Shown piece after piece: positions 63,575-64,000 of a stretch of 64,000 nt of DNA. Within the stretch, counting starts at the first letter, position 1. Each line of letters begins with the position of its first letter. This stretch comes from Thauera chlorobenzoica. Its GTDB lineage: Bacteria > Pseudomonadota > Gammaproteobacteria > Burkholderiales > Rhodocyclaceae. The notes below the pieces were generated by a model. That model was not told where the DNA came from. It saw nothing but the letters and a program-made list of their open reading frames with translations, and did no database searches. Made by a program: the position numbers and the translations under genes. The DNA lies in assembly GCF_001922305.1 (NCBI RefSeq), contig NZ_CP018839.1:2976001-3040000 (forward strand). Reading direction: 5' to 3'.

Positions 63575-64000
63575 TCAACCCCCGAAAGAAATGCTGGTGA
63601 GTCGCGCGAGCGACCCGTTGAACAGGCGCACCACCGGCAGCCCGCCCTCCTCGACGTTCGGCTCCATTTGCACCTCGCCGCCCGCGCCCGTCAGGCTCAC
63701 GGTCAAATCCATCACGCGCACACCGGCCGGGTCGAAGACGGTGGCGCCCAGGGGCGCGGTGCCGGTGCTCGGGTCGGCGCCGGTCACGAGGGCTTCGCGC
63801 GGGGCGGTGACGACGAGCGTGATCATGGTGTTCTGCGGGTCGGTGTTGTCGACGTTGATCGTGCCGACCGCAGCGGTCAGGGGGATGGTGACGAGCGCAA
63901 CCGCGGCGGGCGCCGTGGGGGTCTCGTTGTCGTAGAGTACGATGGTGCTCACGACCTCGCCGGCACCCGTGAGCCGGTCGAGGGTGGCTTGCAGCGCGGG
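63575..64000 (-). CDS. Phage-like structural protein, 3' part only
   Basis: The minus-strand frame is open to the right edge, encoding at least 141 residues up to the stop at 63575. Before the GTG at 63952 it reads PALQATLDRLTGAGEVV, which continues coherently into STIVLYDNETPTAPAA, so that GTG is probably internal and the gene is longer than the window shows. The visible part is beta-rich (VALVTIPLTAAVGTINVDN) and has no known domain that I recognise. It ends 3 bp before the propeller gene, so the tail-like genes form one compact run. Confidence 0.55.
   Translation of the reverse strand, partial: PALQATLDRLTGAGEVVSTIVLYDNETPTAPAAVALVTIPLTAAVGTINVDNTDPQNTMITLVVTAPREALVTGADPSTGTAPLGATVFDPAGVRVMDLTVSLTGAGGEVQMEPNVEEGGLPVVRLFNGSLARLTSISFGG

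Overview
The window is GC-rich, densely packed bacterial chromosome. Protein sequences and gene order point to a betaproteobacterium of the Rhodocyclales (Thauera/Azoarcus/Aromatoleum-like). The pointers are the rpsB-tsf-pyrH-frr-uppS-cdsA-dxr-rseP-bamA-skp-lpxD-fabZ-lpxA-lpxB-rnhB run, a dapC-dapD-pilU-dapE cluster and a complete isc operon preceded by cysE. The genus is inferred from layout and protein style; no marker gene was compared.

Region by region. (1) 1-1699, minus: the 5' part of yaaA (runs off the left edge) and a GEHK-motif acyltransferase. (2) 1831-7050, plus: biotin genes bioA-bioF-bioH-bioC-bioD without bioB, with a 16-bp palindrome between bioF and bioH and a G-rich 10-bp tandem array after bioD. 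(3) 7274-22358, minus: a long envelope and translation cluster read from rpsB down to a TrmH-family methyltransferase. It has a good sigma70 promoter and a leader of about 200 nt in front of rpsB and a hairpin between rpsB and tsf. (4) 22681-26114, plus: map and glnD. (5) 26122-27374, minus: a YqhA-like membrane protein and a methylthioinosine/methylthioadenosine phosphorylase. (6) 27506-29323, plus: typA with an 11-bp-stem terminator. (7) 29475-37276, minus: smc-zipA-ligA-galU. (8) 37516-43165, plus: a 44-codon reading frame coupled to dapC, then dapD, pilU, dapE and prmB. (9) 43321-51856, minus: trmJ, cysE, then iscR, a second cysteine desulfurase, iscS, iscU, iscA, hscB, hscA, fdx and iscX. 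An IscR-box-like site lies on the iscR promoter. (10) 51966-57135, plus: suhB, mutS, a spermidine-synthase-like protein, nqrM and a CBS protein. (11) 57187-59120, minus: a SAM methyltransferase, rnhA and dnaQ. (12) 59121-64000, minus: an 80-bp inverted-repeat element, a DUF4124 protein, and then four genes of a phage-tail-like module, the last running off the right edge.

Most of the window is conserved housekeeping DNA. The accessory part is the right end. There a tail-hub-like protein sits beside a beta-propeller protein built from six nearly identical 43-residue repeats (129-bp tandem DNA repeats), with no integrase or other phage gene in view. The most unusual items are this propeller/tail module, the 80-bp inverted-repeat element at its edge, the small frame coupled to dapC, and the second desulfurase inside the isc operon.

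The only gene-free stretch above 300 bases is 22359-22680, which holds the rpsB promoter and leader. No tRNA, rRNA, CRISPR array or insertion sequence was recognised.
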